Origin: Bromus sterilis
Taxonomy: Eukaryota; Streptophyta; Magnoliopsida; Poales; Poaceae
Length of the DNA: 64,000 nucleotides
Direction: 5' to 3'
Assembly (NCBI GenBank): GCA_950022295.1
Contig: OX465601.1
Coordinates: forward strand, 110,689,501-110,753,500
The number at the start of each line of letters is the position of its first letter. The stretch's first letter is position 1. The translations under genes and the position numbers were made by a program. Under the pieces are notes generated by a model, which had not been told where the DNA came from, did no database searches, and was given only the letters and a program-made list of their open reading frames with translations. Shown in pieces: positions 1 through 10,539 of the stretch.

Positions 1-692
1 GATTACTCCTTGATAGCTCACACTTGAAGGTGGCTCGGCAGAGCCGAGCTAGGGGGCCTTAGGCGGTGTCTGCATTGTACCGTACCTGTGCAGTTGTAAT
101 AAGTTGTATCCGCATGACTCCCCTGAGTGGTCACGGCCCGCTATCTAATCCTAGCTAACAATGCGCAGGGCTCACTTCTGAATAAGGCATAATTATAATA
201 GGCAGCATAGGATAAAGGAGGTACATCAAGGACGACAAAAACATGCTATGCAATTGAATAGGATTGAAATCGTAGCAGCAGTAACAATGCCTAGTGCAAG
301 AAATGTATGGAAAGATAGGCGATATCTGGGGAAGAGAATGGCTCTGCTTGCCTAGAAGCTCGGCGGTAGGGGTAGGGTCGTCGACAAAGTAGTCATACCC
401 AGCAGCAGTGTCGTCGGCGGTAGCAGCGGGGTCTACCGGAGAATAAAAGGGGGGGGGGAGAAACAGTAAATATAAAGCAAGCATAAATAAACAAATGCAT
501 GATATGACAAATGCAATGTTAACGGTGTTCTAACGCAGTGCAATGCACGTTGCTCGGAGCGGGAACTTATCCGGGGATGAACTGCCAGCTCTGGTTGATT
601 ACCGGACAGGGTGTCCGGAGAGGGAAGGGTTCATGCCGGAGGTGTCGTGGAGATCCGACAAAGATAATGGGGGTGTATCCGTGTTAGCTGAA
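1..692 (-). mobile_element. R0 long LTR, left part (reverse, cut by window edge)
   Basis: This stretch is continuous with 17097-18943 once R1 and one copy of its 5-bp TSD are removed, so both are parts of one reverse-oriented gypsy-type LTR. Only the piece nearest the LTR 3' end lies here, and no PBS or second LTR is visible. No pol domain is present. On the minus strand about 353-433 there is an acidic coding-like segment followed by a GC-type splice-donor sequence (ag|gcaag). It resembles a segment in the R1 LTR. A run of nine or more G lies near 447-455. The LTR assignment rests on the TGTAACACCC-type end at 18943 and on resemblance to other Triticeae gypsy LTRs. Confidence 0.6.
688..692. 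repeat. R1 target-site duplication, left copy (ctgaa)
   Basis: The five bases ctgaa before the R1 5' LTR recur at 17092-17096 directly after the 3' LTR. This shows that R1 is one complete insertion despite its 16.4-kb span. Confidence 0.92.
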
Positions 693-1578
693 TGTAACAG
701 CCCACATGTAATAACTAGCAAACACCATGTATTTTTACCTTGTCTGTTGAACTTGTAACTTGTCATGGTGGATGTTCATGATATTTCATGTGATGATTTG
801 AAGTTGCATTGGGATTGGAGCCCATATGCTTTGTGATCAAAGGTGATCTATGTGGTGCAAGTGACTTGATGTTGCAATTGTTCTGTCCACATGCCACCTT
901 CCCTCAACCTCATTTTTGGCATAGGCATTTCTTTTGTCTTGGCAAGGATTGTCATCTTTTCAAATTCTTTTTACAACATTCAAAAACAGTAGCCCTAGTT
1001 CAAAGTGATTTTGAAATTCAAAAAAGGGGTCACATTTTTTATGTTGCCAAAATTGGTCAAACCAATTTTGTAAAATCGAGTAAAATGCAAGGTTCAAGAT
1101 TATCAAGTTCATGGAATTTTGCACCTTGTGTTTTCTTCTCAAAAATCCCATTTCTATTTAATTTAAATGGGAAATGGTACTATTTGCATTTGGGGTGATT
1201 GTCTCTGCATTCCAAAATTGTGCAACCAATTTTGGGTGATCAAGCATCTCGCAAGGAGTATATAAAAATATTTAATATATTTTTTCTCCTTCATTTCCTT
1301 TGCTTTCCTTTTTATTTTGTCTGCTGCTTATTTAAATAGGCAAAAGATACTTTTTTTCCTTTTCCAAATCGAAGGGACGGCCCAGCCCAACGGGCCTATC
1401 TCTTCTCGGGTTGTGGCCCACAGTGAAGGGGTACGCAGGGGCCTCTCACCACCGTTGGATAGATCCAACGGCTGGGACTCGCTGCCTTTCCACCGTGGCC
1501 GGAGGGGACCCCGGCGAGCCCTCTCACAGCCGGCGGCCACGGGGGCGCCTCGACGTTGACGTGGCCGGAAGGAGCCCC

Positions 1579-1585
1579 TATATAG
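1579..1585 (+). promoter_or_regulatory. R1 5' LTR TATA box
   Basis: The motif tatatag sits in a GC-rich context and is followed about 25-30 bases later by gagaaccctag, a plausible start region. The same arrangement recurs at 13200-13206 in the 3' LTR. Confidence 0.7.
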
Positions 1586-3705
1586 CTGCCGTCCCCGGGA
1601 GAGAACCCTAGCTTCGCTCCCCCTTTCCAGATCTCGCCGCGGCGCCTGCTCGCCGCCAGCCGCTCCCCTGTTCCGCCCAGAGAGGAGCTCCGGTGAGCGA
1701 TTCCGGCGATCCCCGTGCAAATCCTTGGCCGTGCGTTTGCGTAGAGCTGTGCTGCACCTCAAGCTCTCCTCTTCCGTCGTGCAGGTCCTCGCGTGGAGGC
1801 TTCTTCTTCCCCGCGACGACGAGCTCCGCCGCGGAAGCGTCTCCTTCCGCTACGAAGGCGCCTTCATCTTCTTCCCCTACGGCGAGGTTGGGACACGCTA
1901 CGTGACCCACTAGGTGAGTGCCTCGACGTCCTCCTCCCGTAGATGAGCGTAGTGTTCCCATTCGCGTAGCTGTAGGACTTCTGCCGCTCGACTTGCCGCC
2001 GATGAGGTTTTCGGAGTCGCCGTGTCCAGTGCACCGCAGGGGCGTGTCCACGCGTGTCCAGAGCGCGTCTTTGGCCCGTAGAATCGTGTGTGCGCAAGGA
2101 GAAAGAAGGTGCGCGTGTCTGAAGCTACGTGCGGTGTTTGTTTCGTCAGAGCCGCCGTGGTTTCAGGCGATCCTGGCCTCCCCTCCGGTGAGATCCAGGT
2201 CGGAACTAGGGCACCCACGTGATCGTGGTACTGCCCCCTTTCGTTTGCTGCCGGTGCTGAGGCCGAAGACGGGGTGTGCTCGACGCCCGCGTCCTCTGAA
2301 GATGGTTGCTCCATCGTGCGTTTGAAGATTGCAGAGGACGGTCGTCGCCGTGCTGTTCCCGTCAGGTTCGCGGCGAGGAGATGTGTGGAGCCTAGCCTTG
2401 GAGTGGTCCCGCGCGTAGAGGGATGTGCCCTCTCGCGTTTGGCTGTGATGGCGTGGCTGGAGGTGACCGGAGCGCGAGGGGAGCCTCGCCGGAGTTCGAG
2501 CGTGCGTCGGGTTTGCAGGCAAAGGCCTGTCTTTTTCTTCAGTTGCAGTGTCGCGCGTTTCAGAGTTTAGAGGAGGAGCTTCTGTCGCCTGGGCCGAGGA
2601 GAAGTGGTGGCCATGGGCCCTGTCCACGTGGGCTCTGCTCACTTGGGCCGGGGACAGAGAGCTGGGCCTCTTCGCCCGAAGCCAACCCATGAGGGTCTGG
2701 GCTCTCTCTTTTCTTTTTCTTCTTTTTCTTTTTCCATTTCTTTTCTGATTTAATTCAAATTTGAATTTGATTCAAATTCAAATTGGATTTTGGCTCCAAC
2801 TTCATCCAGGGGCATATTATATATGCTTTTGGGGTAGCTTGAGCTACTGAACAACATGGTGAGGGTTTTTTTTGCATTTTTCCCCCTCTAATGATTGAGG
2901 TGTGGTAATTTTTCAATATAACCCCTCCTTTTCTTTTGTTTTGATCAAGTTTGAGCCATATATGGATTTTGGGTAGTTTCATCCAAGGAGTTGCATGGTG
3001 ATAATGATTTAATCATTTGAGCCTTTTCCAAATGCATGTAGTGCAATTTTTGCACTCAGCCCCCTGAACTCCAGTTGAATTTGCAACTGTGTTTGCAAAT
3101 TCAAATGCTACCATAATATATATGGTTTTGGGGTAACTTTCTACAAGGATTGCAATGGTTATGTCCTCATGATGTTTTGTGCAACCCATTTGGACAAGGT
3201 GTGACCACCTCAACCAGGATCAATCTATCTTTCCCTGATTGCATCATTTCATCTTCAGTGCATTTTGAGATTATGATCATCAGTCCTTTTCAAGTTTTGT
3301 TTCATGTCATCTTCAAATCATATTTCTTCAAAGTCAGCCCCTAACATATTGTCATATGCAATGTGGCTGGTTTCCAACTATTGTTGCACCTTCCTTGTGT
3401 CAAATTCACCGACACTACTCCGTCTCCGGAATCGATGATTACTTTTCACGTTGTTTTATTTATGTTATATGCATTGTTCATCATGCCATGTTGACATGCT
3501 ACTTACACCTAAAATAAGGCTAAGACCAAAACCATCTTCACGTAAATAAATTTCATATGAAGTTGTTGACGTGTCGTCACCACTTTCATTTAAATCTGAC
3601 TAGATAGGGTCACATCATGTAAGTTAAACTTGATCATACCATCCTTGCCTGTGCATTGTGCCCGTTACTTACTTGTGTGCCTTTCCATGCCGGTACCTTA
3701 CGTTA

Positions 3706-3796
3706 GCACCTGAGACCGCCGAGGAGACTTACGTGGAGATTTCCGACACCGAGCCCAAGGACCCTGCTGCGTCTGCTTCGACGACCGATTACCCAG
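3706..3796 (+). other. Coding-like exon 1 inside R1 LTR
   Basis: An acidic open segment (residues run from PETAEETYVE to STTDYP) ends at an AG|GCAAGG sequence, which is a GC-type splice donor. Joined to 4996, the frame continues without a stop. The 3' LTR copy near 15361-15451 keeps the frame with one K-to-E change. No host protein was recognised. Whether it is translated is unknown. Confidence 0.35.
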
Positions 3797-4995
3797 GCAA
3801 GGGGAAGATTCATACCATTACTTGATACCTTTCTGCCTACCTGACTAGTTGTAGCCTAGAACGTTTGTTTGATCCTATCCACTTGAGTATGCCACCTTCA
3901 AAACCCAAACAGCCATGATCCCCACATCCCAGCAAAACATTGTATTGCTAAGTTACCGCTGCTCAGCCATTGCTTAGTATGAGTAGGAAAACTTGCTGCT
4001 TACCCTATGCGATGGTTTGGGATATCATGTTATTTAAAGAAGTTGGTTGATATTTATTATATTTTATGATGTTAACTTATACTTGACGAAAGATGGGAGA
4101 CCAGGCTGTTCCCGCCAGGTGTTTTGTTCCATTTGAGTCACCTAGGTCCCGAGTTCCGGGTATTGTGTTTCTTGACGAGCGTGCCTAATCGTGTGTGGGA
4201 TTCTATGGGGTCCCTTGTCTTACCTACCTAGCTTCATAAAATTCTAGTGGTGGCCCGAGCTGATTTACTATTTGCAATGTGTGTGTGCTGGTGGTACCCT
4301 AGTTGTTTACAAACCACCTTGGGCCAGGAGGACTTGTGCCTCGGCTGGCCCACTTTGTCCGGCTGAGGACCCGGTGTCCCATGTGTGATTAACCGGGTAT
4401 CCAAACCTGCGACAGACGGTAGAGGCCGATTCGAGAGCGCGGCCTGCTTTTGAGTTGGGTGTCGACTCACCGGGGGCCACCCGGAGTTGTGCGTTGTTAG
4501 CTAGAGGGACTCTGACGTTCCGGAGTTTCAGGCGTTTACCTAGCCAAGTGGAAACCGGGCGTACATGCGAAGCCTATGACGGGCAATTGGTACACTCCTG
4601 CAGGGTTAAATCTTTTCGAAAAGCCGTGTCCGCGGTTATGGACGACTTGAGACCTACTCCTTGTTCATAGAATAACATCAATTTGAATCATAATTAAAAT
4701 TGCCTACCGTGTGAGTGCCTTGGTTGCTTTTCTTCGTCCAGGGGGACCGAGAGAAGATGCAGGTTGTGTTATGCTTGACGTAAGTAGGTGGATAGCAGAC
4801 TTATGACACGATGTCACGTGTATTTCATGGATCTTACGCCTGCTCTAATAGAACGATAGCCACCATATATGCTAGTGCGGCTGCAACCTTTACCTTTATC
4901 TGTCTTACCGTAGGAAGTTAGTTATCCTGTAATGATATAATCTCACCCCTGTTTTCCTTTTGTGCTTTACTGTTTTGCCTGATCGGCCGCTGCAG

Positions 4996-5081
4996 TGGAG
5001 TACTACCTCGACCCGAATTCTGGACGATACTTCGTGGAGGTGCCCCCGGAGGACGACGATGAGATCGACCTCGTTCAGTAG
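4996..5081 (+). other. Coding-like exon 2 inside R1 LTR
   Basis: This follows a pyrimidine-rich stretch and a gctgcag acceptor. Read in phase with 3706-3796 it gives VEYYLDP, then RYFVEVPPEDDDEIDLVQ, then a TAG stop at 5079-5081. The 3' LTR copy (near 16652-16737) keeps the frame and the stop. The function is not recognised. Confidence 0.35.
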
Positions 5082-5438
5082 ATCCTACTGTTGGGCTTCG
5101 ACGTTTCGTGGGTGGAATCTTTATGTGCAGCCCTCTCTAGGGCAATTTGGATTTTGACCGTACTCGGCCGTGTTTGTCTTCCTCATGTTGCATGGTATTA
5201 TGTTGGGTCCATGGACCTCTGAGATGTTGTAATAAATTCCAGTGGCGATGTATGCCTTGGACTCTATATATATTTTTGCGTCTTAGTTAAATTTCTTTGT
5301 TCTTATACTTGTTGTTGAGAATCCGGCAGCGACACGAGTGCGAGTGTCGTGAGTCGGTGGCTCTTTATGCGCTACTAACTTGAGCGGGACGCGGAAGCGA
5401 CTAACTCGGGTTAGCACCGCATCGGGGGCCTTACAACT

Positions 5439-5450
5439 TGGTATCAGAGC
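5439..5450 (+). other. R1 primer-binding site (tRNA-iMet type)
   Basis: tggtatcagagc, complementary to the 3' end of plant initiator tRNA-Met, lies three bases after the LTR end. It marks where minus-strand DNA synthesis starts. Confidence 0.9.
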
Positions 5451-6120
5451 AGGACTGACTGTATTACCCCTTACTGGCCGAAGTTGAGTCTAGAAACTAT
5501 TTTGTAGTTACTAAGGAAAAAACGGAGAGTAGGAACTCTTTCTTTTTCTTCTTACCCCACCCTCCCACCCCTTTTCCGTGAGGAAGTGAAACGTTGTTTT
5601 CTCTCTGCAACTTATCCCCTTTCAAAAACAAATCTAGGTTCTCGTTTACATGAGGCTCCGATTCCTCTATAATTTTTTGCTAGCGACGAGATGTGTTGGC
5701 GTCTTTGAGACCACTGAGCCGCCACTTGGGGTTGACTGCTCTACCTCGCTTACGGCGTACCCCAGGTGAAACGTCCATACAGGATTGGCGGGCATCCTAT
5801 GGTAATATGGATGTGGTGTCTTTTCCCCTATGGACGACCGCGATGGCGGGCCGCTCAGGGCAGTTGTCTCATTGTTCAGGTTTCCAACCGCTCGTATATA
5901 TATTGTTGTGTGCTCGCTAGCAGATTATTATCCTGGATTCGGATGATCTCGGTTTGGGGATTCCAGTAGCACCTAGCTTTCGACTTTCCGGGTTAACCTT
6001 GGTGGAATTTCAGCCTTCGGCTTTCTCATACCTCGTGAGGAAGTTTTGTTGTCAATATTGCTTTATCTTCTGGTTACATCAATGTTTCAACCATGTTCTC
6101 ATAAGTGTTCCTGTATACAG
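5451..6120 (+). other. R1 leader between PBS and gag
   Basis: No coding sequence is supported here. The leader is clearly related to the R2 leader at 39376-39961: both share the stretch around tggccgaagt and actattttgtagttactaa, and a later segment beginning gggga(a/t)tcc. Confidence 0.7.
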
Positions 6121-7060
6121 GATGCCAAGAGCGAACATGCCGCCGCCAGAGAACCCTATCCTTGGAGAGGCTGTGGCCGCAGTGGCTCAGGGCACAGCTG
6201 CGATCCTACAGATGCTGCAGAGCCAGACTTCCCAGAGGAATGATCGACCACAGTACACCACACTGCAGCAGTTCCTCGCGATCAACCCACCCAGGTTCTC
6301 TGAGGCTTGAGACCCGCTGGAGGCGGATGACTGGATGGCAGAGATCAAGAAGCACTTCAATGCAAACACCGTCAGACCCGTCGACTACGTCACCTTTGCC
6401 TCCTTCCAGCTTCAGGGTGCAGGAACCAGCTGGTACGATAACTACAAGGCCAACAAGGGCGATGTTGTCATCACGTGGGCAGATTTCGTTGTAGACTTCA
6501 GAGAAGCGCATATTCCGAGTGGTCTGATGGACAGGAAGCGTGAGGAGTTCTTGGCTCTGAGACAGGGTGACAGGTCAGTCCAGGAGTACAACCTGGCCTT
6601 CGTCAGGCTCGCCAGGTACGCTCCAGAGGAGGTCAGCACAGAGGCTAAGAAGATTGCGAGGTTCCGTGGAGGTCTCAGCACAGAGATCAAGTACGCGCTC
6701 ACTCAGTGCAGTCCCACGCTGTTCTCACAGTTCGTGGATCAGGCTATCCGTCAGGATTCAGCCAGAGCAGAGTGGGATGCAGATAGGAAGCGCCAGCGTG
6801 AGCACAGTTCCGCAGTGATGATCCACAAGAAGGAAAAGACTTGGGTTGCAGAGGCACCACCGTAGAGGCAGCAGTACCAGCAGAGGGGGCAGTTGTCCGC
6901 ACTTTTTCCCGCTCTCCTGTCCCAGTTCAGCAGGGGCCTCGCTCTACACCACCACACGCGAGGCCACCCAGGCTGCAGCAGCAGCCCAGACCGGGCGTGA
7001 TCTGCTACAAGTGCAGAGAGCCAGGGCACACGTCTCCCAACTGCACTGACCCGCGCTTTG
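6121..7060 (+). pseudogene. gag: R1 gag (capsid/nucleocapsid), broken
   Basis: The start at 6121 (MPRANMPPPENP) is the first in-frame Met after the leader. The capsid-type core follows: PLEADDWMAEIKKHF, the segment YVTFASFQLQGAGTSWYDNY, then LMDRKREEFLALRQGDRSVQEY, typical of plant chromovirus gag. A TGA at 6308-6310 interrupts codon 63, and a TAG at 6863-6865 ends this frame. Coding continues in the frame used by pol, so a frameshift near 6865 is inferred. The CCHC zinc knuckle (CYKCREPGHTSPNC, 7003-7043) lies in that second frame. Gag would package the element RNA. The two stops and the frameshift make it non-functional as written. Confidence 0.88.
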
Positions 7061-9363
7061 CTCGGCTCCCACCGCCTCCACCTCGCTCTACTCCGACCAC
7101 CGCGATGGTGAAGGCACAACCACGTGCAGTTCGGGTGAACAACATGATGCTCACAGATGCTCAACAGTCTTCAGAGATCGTTCTTGGTAGGTTGCTTGTG
7201 TGTTCAGTTCCCGCGACAGTTCTGTTCAATTCCGGAGCTTCCCATTCGTTCATTTCCAATGCCTTTGCTATGTCACTTGACCTTCCGAGAGAGCAGTTGC
7301 CTAAACCGCTCTCAGTTTGTTCTCCGAGCTCTAGGGTGGAGTTTTCCAGGCTTGTTCCAGATGTGGAGATCCGTATTCAGGGTGTTGTTTTCACAGCATC
7401 CCTAATTGTCTTGCCTCGTTCCGACATTGATGTCATTTTGGGCATGGATTGGCTTGTGCAACACAAGGCCAATATTGATTGTCCAACCAGATCAGTGAAG
7501 TTGACACATGATTCAGGCGCAGAGGTATTGTACACTTGTGGCTCTATGACACGACCAGCACAGCTGTACGCGTTGAACGCAGGAGTTGCGCCTTTGCTCG
7601 AAGAGGTCAGAGTTGTCTGTGAGTTCCCAGACGTCTTTCCGGAGGAGTTGCCAGGAATTCCCCCAGTTCGAGCTATTGAGTTCGTTATTGAGCTAGAGCC
7701 TGGTACCCAGCCGATTTCTTGGCATCCGTACAAGATGTGTTCGAAGGAGTTGATTGAGCTCAAGAAACAGTTGACAGAGTTGGAAGCAGGCGGTTTTATC
7801 CGCGCGAGCACTTCCCCTTGGGGTACACCAGCTTTGTTTGTCCAGAAGAAGGATGGGACTAGCCGCTTGGTCCAGGACTATCGCGGTATCAACAAGAAGA
7901 CCATCAAGAACAAGTACCCTTTACCCCGCATCAATGATCTGTTCGAGCAGTTAAATGGGGCTAAGGTGTTTTCGAAGCTTGACTTGAGGATGGGGTATCA
8001 TCAAATCCGTGTTCGTGAAGAGGATATTCCCAAGACCGCATTCAGCACACGTTATGGGCTGTACGAGTTCACAGTCATGACTTTTGGGTTCTCAAATGCC
8101 CCTCCGACATTCATGAGAGCTATGAACTATTTGTTCCAAGATTGGCTTGATGTGTTTGTGATCCTCTACCTCGACGACATTCTTGTCTATTCCAAGTCAG
8201 AGGCTGAACATGAGGAACATTTGCGCTTGGTGCTGCAGAAGTTAAGAGAGCACCGGTACTACGCCAAATTCTCCAAGTGTGAGTTTTGGCTGGACAAGGT
8301 CAATTTTCTGGGCCATGTCATCTCCGCTAAGGGAATTGCGGTTGACCCAGAGCGAGTCCGCACTATTCAAGAGTGGGCTCCGCCGAAGAATGTGAAGAAG
8401 CTAAGGAGTTTTCTCGGGCTCGCCAGTTATTGCAGGAGGTTTGTGCAGAATTTCTCCAAAATAGCCAAGCCAATGACTGAATTGTTGTGCAAGGATAAGC
8501 GGTACACTTGGTCACCAGCTTGCCAGTCAGCCTTTGAGGAGTTGAAAGAGAAGCTGACCACAGCTCCAATTCTCACGCCGCCAGATGAGTCACAACCTTT
8601 TCAGGTGTTTTGTGATGCCTCTTTGCAAGGTCTGGGCGGAGTTTTGATGCAAGGCAGGAATATTGTGGCTTATACCCCACGGCAGTTGAACACAAGTGAG
8701 AGAAATTATCCCACGCACGACTTGGAGCTTGCAGCAGTTGTGCACGCTTTGGTCACTTGGCGACACCTCCTCTTAGGGAGGAAGGTGGATGTGTTCACGG
8801 ACCACAAGAGTCTGAAGTACTTGTTCACTCAGCCAAATCTGAACTTGAGGCAAAGAAGATGGCTTGAAACCATTACTGAGTACACAGTTGATATTCAGTA
8901 CACACCTGGGAAGGCGAATGTCATAGCTGGTGCGCTGAGCCGCAAGGGTGATTGCAATAATATCCAGGTGCAGAAGATCCACCCTGATTTGTGTGAGTCT
9001 TTTCGAAGGCTCAATCTCGAGCTAGTTCCAGCAGGCTATCTTGCCAACCTTGTGGTAGAGCCCACTATCCATGAGAAGGTTCGTGAAGCTCAGTCTGGCA
9101 GCTCAATGATACAGAAGATCAAGCAGGGTATTGCCGCCTCAGTCCCAAAGTACGGTTGCTTTTCAGTGCATAATGACGGCACCGTGTTGTTCGAAGAGCG
9201 AGTTGTTGTTCCCAAGGAGGGAGATCTCAGAGACGTCATCATGAAGGAAGCCCATGATTCCAAACTATCGATTCACCCTGGCAGTACAAAGATGTATCAA
9301 GATCTCAAGCATAGCTTTTGGTGGACTCGTATGAAGCGGGATGTTGCCCGTTACGTGTCTTAG
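7061..9363 (+). pseudogene. pol: R1 pol: protease, RT, RNase H, integrase zinc domain
   Basis: One long open frame (from 6841) carries a retropepsin-like protease, reverse transcriptase, RNase H and the start of integrase. In the protease the catalytic motif reads LFNSGAS at about 7222-7242, where the family has D before SGA, so the active-site Asp is Asn. RT has KLDLRMGYHQ (about residue 379) and an intact YLDDILVYS at about 8167. RNase H shows FCDAS and LELAAV, but its last acidic position reads VIAGALSR where related elements have ADALSR, so that Asp is Gly. The integrase H-H pair is present, and a TAG at 9361-9363 falls directly before the zinc-binding C-x-x-C. Frames in R0, R2 and R5 show no comparable domains. 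Confidence 0.93.
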
Positions 9364-9369
9364 TGTGAT

Positions 9370-10503
9370 GTGTGCAGGAGAGTGAAGGCACAACACCAGA
9401 AGCCTGCAGGGTTGCTTCAGCCACTTGAGATTCCGGAGTGGAAATGGGATCACATAGAGATGGATTTCATCACAGGCTTCCCCTTGTCGCAGAAGAAGAA
9501 CAATGCCATCTTTGTTGTCATTGACAATCTTTCTAAAGTTTCCCACTTCTTTCCAGTGAAGGACTCCATTTCAGCAGCTCAGTTGGCGGATTTGTACACC
9601 GCAAGAGTTGTATCTTTGCATGGCATTCCCAAGAAGATCAGTTCCGATAGAGGCAGCCTTTTCACCTGTAATTTCTGGCAGGCCTTTCAAAAGGCAATTG
9701 GTACGACAGTGTTGTTCAGTACCGCTTATCACCCTCAGACAAGTGGGCAAGTCGAGCGCGTGAACCAAATCCTCGAGGACATGCTTCGGGCATGTGTCAT
9801 CTCGTTTGGCATGAAGTGGGAAGAGTGCTTGCCATATGCTGAGTTCTCTTACAACAACAACTATTAGGCAAGTCTGCAAGCAGCGCCGTTTGAAGTCTTG
9901 TATGGCCGCAAGTGCAGGACACCTTTGAACTGGTCCGAGACAGGTGACAGGCAGCTGTTCGGTCCAGATGTGATCCAAGAGGCAGAGGACAGAGTGAAGA
10001 TTGTCCGAGAGCACCTAAAGGTAGTACAGTCTAGGCAGAAGGCCTATTATGACAAAAGGCATCGTGGGGCACCGTTTCAGGTTGGTGATTGGGCGTACCT
10101 GAGAGTGTCTCCATTGAGGGGAACTCACCGCTTTGGCATCAAAGGAAAGCTCGCTCCAAGGTTTGTAGGACCTTTCCGCATCCTTGAGACTAGAGGACCT
10201 CTTGCCTTTCGGCTCGAGCTTCCAGATAGTCTGTCCATGGTTAATGACGTGTTCCATGTGTCCCAGCTAAAGCAGTGCTTCAAGCAGCCAGAGCAGGCTG
10301 TTGACTTGGGCGAGATACAGCTGAGTGCAGGCCTTTCCTACTCAGAGCGTCCAGTCCGTGTTCTTGAGACGTCAGAGCGCAAGACTCGCAACAAGACCGT
10401 CAAGTTCATGAAAGTTCAGTGGGCACATCATTCGGAGAAGGAAGCAACGTGGGAGCGTGAAGATCATCTCCGTTCTGAGTATCCCGAGCTTTTTCATGCT
10501 TAG
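9370..10503 (+). pseudogene. int: R1 integrase core and chromodomain
   Basis: The frame continues after the stop with CDVCRRVK, the zinc C-x-x-C. The DDE core follows with Asp in EMDFITGF (9463-9465), Asp in SSDRGS (9646-9648) and Glu in GQVERVN (9754-9756). A TAG at 9865-9867 breaks it after SYNNNY, and the frame resumes with the GRKCRTP and YYDKRHR segments. Residues from about 10339 (RPVRVLETSERKTRNK to ATWEREDHLRSEYPELF) match the Tekay-type chromodomain, thought to direct integration through histone marks. The final stop is at 10501-10503. All three catalytic acids are present, so the stops are the main lesion. Confidence 0.92.
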
Positions 10504-10527
10504 ATCTCGGGACAAGATCCTATGTTG

Positions 10528-10539
10528 GTAGGGGAGAGC
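10528..10539 (+). other. R1 polypurine tract
   Basis: The sequence ggtaggggagag(c) abuts the 3' LTR start, where plus-strand synthesis would be primed. Confidence 0.8.

Larger units (their letters stand above)
693..5435 (+). repeat. R1 5' LTR (4743 bp)
   Basis: Begins TGTAACAG and ends CTTACA. A TATA box (tatatag) lies at 1579-1585. A GC-rich leader follows, with splice-like sites: donor-like gtgagc near 1693, acceptor-like gtgcag near 1782, donor-like ag|gtgagtg near 1913. An AT-rich inverted repeat built of aattcaaattt units lies near 2750-2795. Coding-like segments lie near 3706-3796 and 4996-5081. The 3' LTR at 10540 matches along its whole length. Confidence 0.95.

Noticed and set aside
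1328..2690. Many overlapping frames in the R1 LTR leader (to 175 codons), repeated near 12897-14385
   Set aside because: GC-driven frames on both strands with no domain. Only the two segments with splice-like borders (3706-3796 and 4996-5081) were kept as candidates.
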